Origin: Streptococcus sanguinis
GTDB taxonomy: Bacteria > Bacillota > Bacilli > Lactobacillales > Streptococcaceae
Length of the DNA: 64,000 bases
Reading direction: 5' to 3'
Assembly (NCBI RefSeq): GCF_013343115.1
Contig: NZ_CP054570.1
Coordinates: 1,240,001 to 1,304,000, forward strand
Part shown: positions 10,708 through 18,987 of the stretch, piece by piece
Numbering within the stretch: the first letter of the stretch is position 1
Layout of the letters: every line of letters starts with the position of its first letter
Position numbers and translations under genes: made by a program
Notes under the pieces: generated by a model
What the model was told of the DNA's origin: nothing
Seen by the model: only the letters and a program-made list of their open reading frames with translations
Databases searched by the model: none

Positions 10708-11634
10708 TTAAATCTTCAAGAAGCGTCTCATAGAGATGATAGACCCCAATGATCCGATAAGAATTCCCAACACAAAGAGTGCTGCTATCATAATCGGACT
10801 AAAGAGTTTTGGATCAATCATAGAAAGTCCTTGACCTACCAAGCTCTTATTCATAGTCTGGTAGGCTATACCATATGTCAAATAAACTACAAGTGACGGA
10901 ACTGTTGCTCCTAACAAGCCAATCCATGCTCCCTCAAACAGGAATGGTCCGCGGATATAGCTATTCTTGGCACCAACCAAGCGCATGATTTGAATCTCGC
11001 GACTTCGGGAAATAATGGTAATCCGAATAGTATTGGAAATGAGAAGGATAGCAATGAAAATCAGAAGCGCTGTCCCAATCAATCCCCATGTTTGGATGAA
11101 ATTAGAAAACGCAAAGAGATTTTTGGTATTGGTACCCCCATTTTGAACCTCTGAAACACCATCAATCTTACGAGCATCTTTTGTAACAGATTCTACATAC
11201 TTAGGTGCCTTGGTCTCAACAATATAAGCATCGTAAAGAGGATTATTTTCTTCATCAAAAACATCCCACTCACTACCCATGGTCTCTGTTAGCTTATTAT
11301 ACTGCTCTTGCTTACTAGAAAAAGTAACCTTCTCTACATTTTTCATAGAAGTCAGAGCATCATAGACCTTGTGATAGTCTTCATTCTGAACTGTTTGACC
11401 TTCTTTTACAATCGTTTCGCTATTATCGAAAACATCCTTACGCATGTATACCATGACGCGGACATTATTGGAAATATCATTTGCCAACTTGGCTGTATTT
11501 AAAATTACTGAAGCAAAAACAGCCACTAAGCTCAAGGTAATCATAACCGAGCTGACAGCCGCTACAGTCATCCAACCATTCCGCGTAAGACTCTTAAGCG
11601 ACTCAATCAAATGACGAAAAAATCTTCTAATCAT
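10708..11634 (-). CDS. ftsX: Cell division protein FtsX
   Basis: FtsX is the permease-like partner of FtsE; together they control peptidoglycan hydrolases (PcsB in streptococci) at the septum. The 308 residues include a first membrane segment (WMTVAAVSSVMITLSLVAVFASVI), a large extracellular loop of about 120 residues, then three further segments ending in SMRRFLKI. The open frame extends upstream, but the start MIRRFFRHLIESLKSL at 11634 overlaps the ftsE stop by 8 nt and gives the usual length. Coupled translation with ftsE is likely. Confidence 0.95.
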   Translation of the reverse strand: MIRRFFRHLIESLKSLTRNGWMTVAAVSSVMITLSLVAVFASVILNTAKLANDISNNVRVMVYMRKDVFDNSETIVKEGQTVQNEDYHKVYDALTSMKNVEKVTFSSKQEQYNKLTETMGSEWDVFDEENNPLYDAYIVETKAPKYVESVTKDARKIDGVSEVQNGGTNTKNLFAFSNFIQTWGLIGTALLIFIAILLISNTIRITIISRSREIQIMRLVGAKNSYIRGPFLFEGAWIGLLGATVPSLVVYLTYGIAYQTMNKSLVGQGLSMIDPKLFSPIMIAALFVLGILIGSLGSIISMRRFLKI

Positions 11635-12319
11635 CGTATCCGTATTCTCCTTCCGCTTCATCACGTACCACACGGCCATTTTCAATAGCAATAACGCGGT
11701 GACGCAGAGTATTTACAATCTGGCTGTTGTGGGTTGCCATCAGGACAGTTGTTCCCTGAAGGTTAATCCGCTCCAGCAGGTTCATAATCTCCCAAGAATT
11801 ATCTGGGTCCAAGTTTCCTGTCGGCTCATCCGCAATCAGGACTTTAGGGTTGTTAGCAATAGCACGCGCAATGGCAATCCGCTGCTGCTCACCACCGGAA
11901 AGCTCATTAGGGAATGAGCGGACCTTATGCTTAAGACCAACCAGATCCAGCACTTCCATAACCCGCTTTTTAATATTGCGGCGGCGTTCACCGATAACTT
12001 CCATGGCGTAGGCAATATTCTCATACACTGTCTTTTTAGGAAGAAGTTTATAGTCCTGAAAGACGACTCCAACCTGACGGCGCAGCATTGGAACATCTCG
12101 CTTCTTAATCTTAGCTAAGTCAAAATCAGCTACTTTCAGACTTCCCTTATCCAGCTTTATCTCCCGGTAAAGCAAACGAATAAAAGTTGACTTCCCCGCT
12201 CCTGAAGGACCTACAATATAGGCAAACTCCCCAGGTTCTACGTTAATAGACACACTACGCAAGGCAGTGGTCCCGTTGCCATACTTCTTGACAACATCTT
12301 TCATTTCAATTATTGACAT
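11627..12319 (-). CDS. ftsE: Cell division ATP-binding protein FtsE
   Basis: The 230-residue ABC ATPase has Walker A GPSGAGKST, signature LSGGEQQRIAIARAI, Walker B VLIADEPTGNLD and the H-loop ATHN. It energises FtsX at the division site. The ribosome binding site GAAAGGAAA precedes the ATG. It lies 44 nt after prfB, an arrangement (prfB-ftsE-ftsX) conserved in streptococci and other Firmicutes. Confidence 0.95.
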   Translation of the reverse strand: MSIIEMKDVVKKYGNGTTALRSVSINVEPGEFAYIVGPSGAGKSTFIRLLYREIKLDKGSLKVADFDLAKIKKRDVPMLRRQVGVVFQDYKLLPKKTVYENIAYAMEVIGERRRNIKKRVMEVLDLVGLKHKVRSFPNELSGGEQQRIAIARAIANNPKVLIADEPTGNLDPDNSWEIMNLLERINLQGTTVLMATHNSQIVNTLRHRVIAIENGRVVRDEAEGEYGYDD

Positions 12320-12363
12320 CTATTGAAATTTCCTTTCAATCTAATTCTAATCTCTTACATTTC

Positions 12364-13459
12364 CTAGTTCAAACGCCATTTCAAATAAGCGTCGATGAAA
12401 CCATCCAAATCTCCATCCATCACCTTGTCCACCTGTGCTACTTCGTAACTGGTCCGATGGTCTTTGACCATAGTATAAGGCGTAAAGACATAGGAGCGGA
12501 TTTGGCTGCCCCAGGAAATCTCCTTCTTATCTCCCTTGAGTGAGTCGACTTCGGCTGCTTGTTTCTCTTGCTCTAGCTGATAAAGCTTAGCCTGTAGCAT
12601 CTTCATCGCCCGATCGCGGTTTCCATACTGAGTCCGGTCAACGGTAGACTGCACCACAATTCCCGTAGGAATATGGGTCAGTCGCACACCAGTAGAAACT
12701 TTATTGACGTTCTGTCCGCCGGCTCCTCCCGAACGGAAAGTGTCCATCTTAATATCGTCATCGCGAATTTCCACCTCAATGGTGTCATCCAACTCCGGCA
12801 TGACCTCTACTGAGGTAAAGGAAGTATGACGACGTTTAGCTGAGTCGAATGGCGAAATCCGGACCAAACGGTGGACTCCCATTTCTGACTTGAGCAGACC
12901 ATAAGCGTGCGGTCCTTCAAATGAAAGTGTCACCGACTTAATGCCTGCTTCATCTCCAGCTTGATAGTCCAAGACCTCAACTTTGAAGCCCTTGGCATTG
13001 CCAAAGCGTGTATACATACGCAGCAGCATATCTCCCCAATCCTGGGCCTCTGTACCACCAGAGCCCGGGTGAATTTCAAGGATGGCATTGTTATTATCAT
13101 AAGGCTCAGATAGGAGCAGGGTCATTTCATAGCTGGTCATCATTTTCTCGAGTTCAGCCAGCTTTTCTTCCAACTCACCCTGAACCGACTCATCTTCAGC
13201 CAGAAAATCAAGCAAGATTTCCGATTCATCAAAAAGCTCGGTCATCTGATGGAAATTTTCATAGGTTTGCTTGAGTTCATTCAGCTCTTGAGATGTCTTC
13301 TGGGCTGCAATGTTGTCATCCCAAAAGTCGGGTTCTGTCATCTTATTTTCTAAGATGGCAATTTCTTCTTCCAGACCTTCTAAGTCAAAGAGACCCCCTG
13401 AAAGAAGCTAATTTTTCACGATTTGCGTCAATCTTTTGACGAATTTCTGAAATGTCCAT
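12364..13459 (-). CDS. prfB: Peptide chain release factor 2, made by programmed +1 frameshift
   Basis: RF2 ends translation at UAA and UGA. The frame starts at an ATG (13459) with AAGAGGT upstream and reads 24 codons to an in-frame TGA (13385-13387). The slippery site CTT TGA C is preceded by the internal Shine-Dalgarno AGGGGG, so a +1 shift continues the protein to 12364, giving 364 residues. The RF2-specific SPF tripeptide is in [11 protein letters not shown], and the GGQ catalytic motif is in [12 protein letters not shown]. The TGA is read by RF2 itself, so low RF2 favours the shift. It is a working gene, not a pseudogene. ftsE and ftsX follow. Confidence 0.95.
13379..13402 (-). promoter_or_regulatory. 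prfB programmed +1 frameshift site
   Basis: The minus strand reads AGGGGG TCT CTT TGA C. The purine-rich AGGGGG lies three bases before the CTT P-site codon, and TGA is followed by C, the weakest stop context. Both are classic requirements for autoregulatory RF2 frameshifting. The codon between is TCT where many species have TAT. Confidence 0.95.
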
Positions 13460-13485
13460 AAATACCTCTTTTCACATATCGTTTA

Positions 13486-13494
13486 ATTATAACA
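13486..13494 (-). promoter_or_regulatory. Extended -10 promoter of prfB-ftsE-ftsX
   Basis: TGTTATAAT on the minus strand has its -10 at 13486-13491, about 26 nt before the prfB ATG, leaving a short leader with the AAGAGGT ribosome binding site. Confidence 0.5.
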
Positions 13495-13769
13495 TAAATT
13501 AAACAGTTTGCCTAATCTCACATTCAGCAGCTTACATTTTATCGGATTTTCCCTAGCTAGGCAAGACAAGCGACTCCTTGTCACCTAATTGTTAGAAAAG
13601 TAATATAATGACATGGGGTTGGAAGAATTATTTCAAGACTTCCTAGACTTCGTCCATGGATAAACGAAATACAAAATTACAAAAATTTATAAGGTGTTCA
13701 GATAAAAGGGAGGCACTCTATAGGGCCTTAAGCATTTTCAAGTTTTGAAAAATATGCTAGACTAAAACC
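13492..13769. other. Intergenic region between prfB and the phosphoesterase
   Basis: About 280 bases without a convincing gene. It holds a TATAAT at 13603-13608 on the plus strand, a 16-codon ATG frame at 13613 with no ribosome binding site, and the palindrome TTTTCAAGTTTTGAAAA at 13735-13751, just upstream of the phosphoesterase -10. The palindrome could be an operator, but this is a guess. Confidence 0.4.
13755..13769 (+). promoter_or_regulatory. Extended -10 promoter abutting the phosphoesterase ATG
   Basis: TGC followed by TAGACT (13758-13763) ends six bases before the ATG at 13770. No Shine-Dalgarno is possible in the remaining AAAACC, so the transcript is predicted to be leaderless. 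Confidence 0.5.
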
Positions 13770-14630
13770 ATGACAAGAATCGGATTTATGAGCGACCTCC
13801 ATCTGGATTCCAATCAATTTGGGGATTTTGAGCACCAAGCTCTTCGCCAGCTTTTAAAAGAGGAAGGGATTGGCCACCTACACATCGCAGGGGATTTGTC
13901 CAACGACCTGACCAAGATCAGTTTGCCCTTTCTTGAAACTTTGAAGCAAGAGATTCCCCTTTCTTTTAATCTGGGAAACCACGATATGCTGGGCCTCTCT
14001 GAGCAAGAAATTAAGGACTATGATTTTCAGGTGCAGCATTTCGGCCAGACCAAGCTCGTCAGCTTTTCTGGCTGGTATGACTACAGCTTTGTTCCAGAAA
14101 AAAGCAAAGAAGAACATCTGAGAACCAAGACCAACTTCTGGTTTGACCGCAGATTGGAGCGCCAACTCGACGACCCTAGCATTACAGCTCAGACGCTGCA
14201 AGAGTTAGAAAAACTGCTGATGACTTTAGATGGTCCCATTATTGTTGCTCTGCATTTTGTCCCCCATCAAGACTTTCTATACGACCATCCCTATTTCCAG
14301 CGCTTCAACGCCTTCCTAGGAAGCCAAGCTTTTCATCGGCTCTTTGTCAAATACGGGGTGAAAGAGGTTGTTTTCGGCCATCTTCATCACCGCCACCAAA
14401 GCCGTGTTATCGAAGGTGTCCGCTATCATATGCGTCCTCTGGGCTACATTCGTGAATGGGAACTGACTCGGAATTTTTTCAATGACTTTCCTCAGTATAA
14501 GATTCCCCAGATGTACCGCCTGCACAAGCGTTATAATGCTGTTAAAGATTTAGTTGAATTCCGAGACTATAAGAAAAAACACCTGGCAGACGAACTGCGA
14601 GATGCTTTAACAGTAATTGAAGTTCAGTAA
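13770..14630 (+). CDS. Calcineurin-like metallophosphoesterase
   Basis: The 286-residue cytoplasmic protein carries the binuclear-metal phosphoesterase motifs: SDLHLDS near residue 8, AGDLSND, GNHDML, a central ALHFVPH and GHLHHRHQ. It matches a small conserved family of putative phosphoesterases found in streptococci and lactobacilli; the substrate is not known. The start has no ribosome binding site but a -10 element six bases away. Its 3' end overlaps the convergent DUF2785 gene by 7 nt, so the two mRNAs would be complementary at their ends unless terminated early. No terminator was seen at this junction. Confidence 0.88.
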   Translation: MTRIGFMSDLHLDSNQFGDFEHQALRQLLKEEGIGHLHIAGDLSNDLTKISLPFLETLKQEIPLSFNLGNHDMLGLSEQEIKDYDFQVQHFGQTKLVSFSGWYDYSFVPEKSKEEHLRTKTNFWFDRRLERQLDDPSITAQTLQELEKLLMTLDGPIIVALHFVPHQDFLYDHPYFQRFNAFLGSQAFHRLFVKYGVKEVVFGHLHHRHQSRVIEGVRYHMRPLGYIREWELTRNFFNDFPQYKIPQMYRLHKRYNAVKDLVEFRDYKKKHLADELRDALTVIEVQ

Positions 14631-15415
14631 TGGAAATGTTGAATTGCAGCTCTCAGCTCATCTGAGAGTTGTTTTTTGCTGTCCAACTGCACATAGACTT
14701 CTAATAAGCAGGAGCGAAAATTGGAAAAAGCAATGAAGTCTTGGTTGCTTTCCAATGGAAAACTCTGTGATTGAAGCCATAGTCTAAGTTCACGCTGCGA
14801 TAGTTTTTCCTTTAAGACAGCTTGATATAGCACCTGGGATAAGCGCCAATCCTCATCATTTCCGAAACGGACTGAAACTCTTTTAAAAGCTTGATGAATG
14901 ACCTCTAAAACCTCTGTCATCCTGCTAGAGGGAAAGTCCGGGTGACAAGCCACTTCTGTCAATAAGTCTGCTCCATGAGCGAAGGCATGAACCCAACCGT
15001 ATTTCCTGGAGTAACCCCTTGTGTCTCTTTCTACTGACAGGTAGGTTAGCCCCTTATCTAGTAAATATTTTCTTCCTTGCACTGATAGAGCCTGATAATA
15101 CGAAGAGTTTGGATTACCATCACAGTTTAAGAGATTGGCATAAAGTAAAGCCGTGAAGGAACGTGTTAAGGTGGCTTGACCATTTTTATCACTCTTGTAA
15201 AAAAGTCCTTGTCTTTTGACTGCTTCTTGAGCCAAGAAACGAAACTGTTCAGCTGAAAACAGGTCATCTTGAAGTCCCCTTGCTAAGGACGAAAAGACTA
15301 ACTCATCACGGATTGTCGCTTCTGGATGACCAATATGATCCAGTAACCATAAGATTTCTTCCTCATAATATAAAGCAGAAACTTCTTCCAACTTCTTTCG
15401 TAAATTTTGATACAT
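14624..15415 (-). CDS. DUF2785 family protein
   Basis: The 263-residue soluble protein contains the block GWVHAFAHGADLLTEVACHP typical of DUF2785, plus many helical segments. No catalytic function is established for the family. It has no signal peptide. The start is supported by a very strong GAAAGGAGG ribosome binding site. It lies 88 nt after the P-type ATPase on the same strand but is separated from it by a terminator, so it may have its own promoter or depend on read-through. Confidence 0.75.
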   Translation of the reverse strand: MYQNLRKKLEEVSALYYEEEILWLLDHIGHPEATIRDELVFSSLARGLQDDLFSAEQFRFLAQEAVKRQGLFYKSDKNGQATLTRSFTALLYANLLNCDGNPNSSYYQALSVQGRKYLLDKGLTYLSVERDTRGYSRKYGWVHAFAHGADLLTEVACHPDFPSSRMTEVLEVIHQAFKRVSVRFGNDEDWRLSQVLYQAVLKEKLSQRELRLWLQSQSFPLESNQDFIAFSNFRSCLLEVYVQLDSKKQLSDELRAAIQHFHY

Positions 15416-15472
15416 ACTTTCAACCTCCTTTCGAGTTGCTTTCTTTGAATTTGATTATACCGCCTTGTACGC

Positions 15473-15497
15473 AAAAAAGCCATCCGCAGATGACTTT
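15473..15497 (-). terminator. Terminator after the Mn/Ca P-type ATPase
   Basis: On the minus strand AAAGTCATC (15489-15497) pairs with GATGGCTTT (15476-15484) around TGCG, with one G-T pair, and runs into TTTTTT. It starts just after the ATPase stop codon. Confidence 0.85.
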
Positions 15498-15503
15498 TTG
15501 CTG

Positions 15504-18200
15504 TTAAATAGCATTCTTGTCCATACCTAATTTACGTTGGATGAACTTAACAATTTCAACAATGACAATCATGGCAAAGCTACCAATCAGAACTACTGAC
15601 CATTGTGACAAGTCCAGCTTGGTCACATGGAAAATCTTTTCCAGTGGATCAATTACAATAGTTGAAATCAATAGGATGAAAGAAACCAAGATAGACCAGT
15701 TAAAGGTCTTAGACTTGAATGGCCCAACTGTAAAGATAGATTGATAAACAGATTTTACATTGTAAGCATGGAAGAGCTGGATGAGACCAAGCGTTGCAAA
15801 GGCCATTGTCAGAGCGTCCGCATGGATAGCCTTGATATCACCGACATGGACGGGATTAGAGATAGCATAACCATGAACCGCCAGAACCAAAGCCCCTTGC
15901 AGGACACCCTGATAGATGATAGAGCTCATCACTCCACCTGAGAAGAAGCTAGACTTACGGCCGCGAGGCTTATGACTCATGACACCTGGCTCAGCAGGTT
16001 CAACCCCCAGAGCAATGGCAGGGAAGGTATCCGTTACTAGGTTAATCCAAAGCAGATGAACTGGCTGCAGCACATCCCAACCAAAGAGGGTTGCTAAGAA
16101 AATAGTCAGCACCTCAGCTGTATTAGCTGAAAGGAGATACTGGATGGTCTTTTGAATATTAGAGAAGACCTTACGTCCTTCTTCCACGGCTACAATGATG
16201 GTCGCAAAGTTATCATCTGCCAGAATCATATCAGAGGCACCCTTAGATACTTCTGTACCTGTAATACCCATACCGATACCGATATCAGCTGTCTTCAGAG
16301 CTGGTGCATCATTAACACCATCACCTGTCATGGCTACGACCTTACCTTGGTTTTGCCATGCTTTGACAATCCGAACCTTATGCTCAGGAGAAACTCGGGC
16401 ATAGACAGAGTATTGGCCAACAACCTTTTCGAATTCTGCATCAGAAAGCTCATTGAGCTCTGCACCAGTCAGGACATGGTCTTCAGTATCTCCCTCTTCG
16501 ATGATACCCAAGCGCTTAGCGATAGCTTCAGCTGTATCCTGATGGTCACCAGTAATCATAATCGGACGAATACCTGCTTCCTTGGCTACACGAACAGCTT
16601 CTGCTGCTTCTGCACGTTCTGGGTCAATCATACCGATTAAACCAGTAAAGATTAAATCATTTTCTAGATTTTCAGATGTCAGGTCAGTCGGAACTGCATC
16701 AATAATCTTGTAAGCACCAGCCAGCACGCGCAGAGCTTGGTGAGCCATCTCTGAGTTGTTAGACTTAATCAGCTGTGAAGTAGCATCATCAATCGCTGCA
16801 ACATCTCCAGCCTTATCACGGGCAACACAGCGTTTCAAGAGTTGATCTGGTGCTCCCTTTACTGCCACAAGGAATTTCCCATCTGGCAATGGATGGACAG
16901 TAGACATGAGCTTACGGTCTGAATCAAAGGGCAGCTCAGCTACACGAGGATATTTCTCTAAAAAGGCCTTCACATCATAGCCCTTGTCCAAAGCATACTG
17001 GATAAAGGCTGTTTCTGTTGGGTCACCAATCAGCTTTCCTTCTTGGTCAATCTTAGTATCATTGGCTAAGACAACTGAACGTAAGAGAGGCAGCTCCAAG
17101 CCAAGTTCAATATCTTGTCCAGCTTCATTCAGGACTCCGTCATAAAAGACTTTTTCGACTGTCATCTTATTCATGGTCAGGGTACCAGTCTTATCTGAAG
17201 CGATAATCTCAGTTGATCCCAAAGTCTCAACAGCCGGAAGCTTACGGACAATCGAATTCCGCTTAGCCAGAACCTGAGTTCCCAAAGCCAGCACGATGGT
17301 AACGATAGCAGGCAGACCTTCAGGGATAGCGGCAACTGCCAAGGCTACAGAGGTCATCAGCTCATCCAGTGGATTTTTCCCTTGAATGAAGACACCAACT
17401 ACAAAAGTCACTGCAGCAATCACCAAGATAGCATAGGTCAGAACCTTAGACAGGCTATTAAGATTTTGCTTGAGTGGTGTGTCCGTTTCATCCGCATCCT
17501 GCAACATACCCGCGATGTGACCGACTTCCGTATACATCCCTGTGTTGACAACCAATCCAACCCCACGACCATAGGTCACATTTGAGTTTTGGAAGGCCAT
17601 ATTGACCCGGTCGCCAATACCAGCATCTGCAGCTACCTCAACAGTCAAATCTTTCTCAACCGGCACAGACTCACCTGTCAGAGCCGCTTCTTCGATTTTC
17701 AGTGAATTAGCTTCTAAAAGTCGCATATCTGCTGGGACAACATCACCAGCTTCCAATCTAACGATATCACCAGGTACCAAGTCCTTAGAATCTACTTCTG
17801 TGACATGGCCATCGCGCAGGACACGCGCAGCTGGGCTGGACATGGATTTGAGAGCCGCAATCGCTTCTTCAGCCTTGCCTTCCTGATAGACACCAAAGAT
17901 GGCATTGATGATTACGACAGCTAAGATGATTAAAGCATCTGCAATATCTTCACCACCTGATGTGACAACAGACAAGACAGCTGCTACCAACAAGATGATA
18001 ATCATCAAATCCTTAAACTGCTCCAAAAACTTCATTAAGAGAGATTTTTTCTCCCCTTCATCCAGTTCATTGCGGCCATAATCAGCTAAACGCTTGGCTG
18101 CTTCTTGACTGGACAAACCTTGCTCTGAAGCGTCCAAAGTTTTGAAAATTTCCTCAGGACTCTGAGTGTAAAAAGCTTGGCGCTTTTGTTCTTTTGACAA
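15504..18200 (-). CDS. mgtA: P-type ATPase, Mn2+/Ca2+ exporter (MgtA/CaxP type)
   Basis: The P2A-type ATPase of 898 residues has the TGES actuator motif, PAIPEGLPAIV in the membrane core, the phosphorylation site SDKTGTLTMN, MTGDGVNDAPAL and about ten membrane segments. The open frame begins 24 codons earlier, but a TTG at 18200 is preceded by AGAGGAGG at ideal spacing and yields the sequence (M)SKEQKRQAFYTQSPEEI, the start and length I recall for the pneumococcal protein (called CaxP or MgtA). A manganese riboswitch precedes it, which together with published pneumococcal work points to Mn2+ (and Ca2+) efflux. The older name pacL-like calcium ATPase also fits. Confidence 0.9.
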   Translation of the reverse strand: MSKEQKRQAFYTQSPEEIFKTLDASEQGLSSQEAAKRLADYGRNELDEGEKKSLLMKFLEQFKDLMIIILLVAAVLSVVTSGGEDIADALIILAVVIINAIFGVYQEGKAEEAIAALKSMSSPAARVLRDGHVTEVDSKDLVPGDIVRLEAGDVVPADMRLLEANSLKIEEAALTGESVPVEKDLTVEVAADAGIGDRVNMAFQNSNVTYGRGVGLVVNTGMYTEVGHIAGMLQDADETDTPLKQNLNSLSKVLTYAILVIAAVTFVVGVFIQGKNPLDELMTSVALAVAAIPEGLPAIVTIVLALGTQVLAKRNSIVRKLPAVETLGSTEIIASDKTGTLTMNKMTVEKVFYDGVLNEAGQDIELGLELPLLRSVVLANDTKIDQEGKLIGDPTETAFIQYALDKGYDVKAFLEKYPRVAELPFDSDRKLMSTVHPLPDGKFLVAVKGAPDQLLKRCVARDKAGDVAAIDDATSQLIKSNNSEMAHQALRVLAGAYKIIDAVPTDLTSENLENDLIFTGLIGMIDPERAEAAEAVRVAKEAGIRPIMITGDHQDTAEAIAKRLGIIEEGDTEDHVLTGAELNELSDAEFEKVVGQYSVYARVSPEHKVRIVKAWQNQGKVVAMTGDGVNDAPALKTADIGIGMGITGTEVSKGASDMILADDNFATIIVAVEEGRKVFSNIQKTIQYLLSANTAEVLTIFLATLFGWDVLQPVHLLWINLVTDTFPAIALGVEPAEPGVMSHKPRGRKSSFFSGGVMSSIIYQGVLQGALVLAVHGYAISNPVHVGDIKAIHADALTMAFATLGLIQLFHAYNVKSVYQSIFTVGPFKSKTFNWSILVSFILLISTIVIDPLEKIFHVTKLDLSQWSVVLIGSFAMIVIVEIVKFIQRKLGMDKNAI

Positions 18201-18290
18201 TGTATTCCTCCTCTTGGCCTCTTTTATTTCTGAACTTTTCTGACCACTACGACTTATCATCTCGAGCCGCATCAGTCATATCCAAAAAGT

Positions 18291-18327
18291 CAGAAACAAA
18301 AAAGAGACCTGTTTATTAACAAGTCTC
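18291..18327 (-). terminator. Riboswitch-controlled terminator upstream of mgtA
   Basis: On the minus strand GAGACTTGTT and AACAGGTCTC (18304-18327) form a stem with one mismatch, followed by TTTTTTG. It lies between the aptamer and the TTG start, so it is the likely expression platform. Confidence 0.8.
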
Positions 18328-18407
18328 GCTATTTCATACAAGGCCGGAAATTTCTTTCGTATTGACGACCTTGTAACGGTTATTCCGTTAGCTACTCCCT
18401 TGAGTTA
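18328..18407 (-). promoter_or_regulatory. yybP-ykoY manganese riboswitch aptamer
   Basis: The minus-strand leader contains the hallmark GGGAGTAGC, a small hairpin (AACGG AATA ACCGTT), and an arm closed by CAAGGTCGTC with CCGGCCTTG. This is the yybP-ykoY arrangement, in which two loops dock around Mn2+. Such a riboswitch is reported upstream of the orthologous transporter gene in S. pneumoniae, where Mn2+ binding turns expression on. The assignment is by pattern; a covariance search would settle it. Confidence 0.85.
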
Positions 18408-18413
18408 GAAACT

Positions 18414-18441
18414 ATTATACCAAATTTTCAAGCTTTTGCAA
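18414..18441 (-). promoter_or_regulatory. mgtA promoter
   Basis: TTGCAA (18436-18441), a 16-nt spacer and TATAAT (18414-18419) with a TGG extension on the minus strand place the transcription start at about 18407, immediately before the riboswitch. Confidence 0.75.
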
Positions 18442-18485
18442 GGGGAAACATTATGATTTTCAAGAGTTTTCTCGTAAAATAGCAG

Positions 18486-18878
18486 CTAACCCCAGCTAAT
18501 CTCCATTTCATAGCTAGCAAAAATCTGCTCTCTGTCAACAGTTTTCAGCTGATAATGAAGTTGCAGAACCTGCTGAGTAAAATCAACCTTATAGAAAGAA
18601 GTATCGGTCACAAACTGCTGCAAGCCCACAGGTGTATGGATACCAACCAACGCCTGCCCTTGACTGATGAAGCGCATGATGGACTTAGGCTCAGAAAAAC
18701 GCGTCATAACCAGCTCTTTATCGTGAAACTTCAGAACTACTTTCTCTCCTTCTTCATTTTTGTATAGCAGATAATGAAAGTCTCCTTTTTGCGTCCAGTC
18801 CGTATCGTAGACCTGATCGATTAGCTCGGTATGCCCGTCCAGCTGGATGTGATTTTTTATTCTGATTTGCATCTTCAT
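18486..18878 (-). CDS. DUF1934 family (YwiB-like) beta-barrel protein
   Basis: The 130-residue cytoplasmic protein alternates short beta strands (MQIRIKNHIQLDG, YLLYKNEEGEKVVLKF, VDFTQQVLQLHYQL) and matches DUF1934/YwiB, a calycin-like small barrel of unknown ligand. It is divergent from the HD hydrolase gene (110 nt between starts). The initiator may be the ATG at 18878 or the one two codons later; neither has a strong ribosome binding site. It ends just upstream of the mgtA promoter. Confidence 0.75.
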   Translation of the reverse strand: MKMQIRIKNHIQLDGHTELIDQVYDTDWTQKGDFHYLLYKNEEGEKVVLKFHDKELVMTRFSEPKSIMRFISQGQALVGIHTPVGLQQFVTDTSFYKVDFTQQVLQLHYQLKTVDREQIFASYEMEISWG

Positions 18879-18972
18879 CTCGTTTCTCTTTTTCTTTCCC
18901 TATTTTATCAAAAAAAGGATAAAATTGCTCTTCTTTCAGTTGCAGCTTTGATTTTTTTCCTACTATGATTTG

Positions 18973-18987
18973 TGGTATAATGGTAAC
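18973..18987 (+). promoter_or_regulatory. Extended -10 promoter abutting the HD hydrolase ATG
   Basis: TGGTATAAT (-10 at 18976-18981) ends six bases before the ATG at 18988. The intervening GGTAAC holds no Shine-Dalgarno. The mRNA is predicted to start at or very near the ATG. Confidence 0.6.

Noticed and set aside
13385..13459. In-frame TGA near the start of prfB, as if the gene were broken.
   Set aside because: The AGGGGG..CTT TGA C context is the classic RF2 autoregulatory frameshift, and the downstream frame is fully intact.
13613..13663. A 16-codon frame (MGLEELFQDFLDFVHG) behind a TATAAT, as a possible signalling peptide.
   Set aside because: It has no ribosome binding site, is not hydrophobic like known short pheromones, and no regulator gene is adjacent.
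18201..18272. A 24-codon N-terminal extension of the P-type ATPase starting at ATG 18272.
   Set aside because: The strong AGAGGAGG site and TTG at 18200 give the family length of 898 residues, and the extension has no ribosome binding site.
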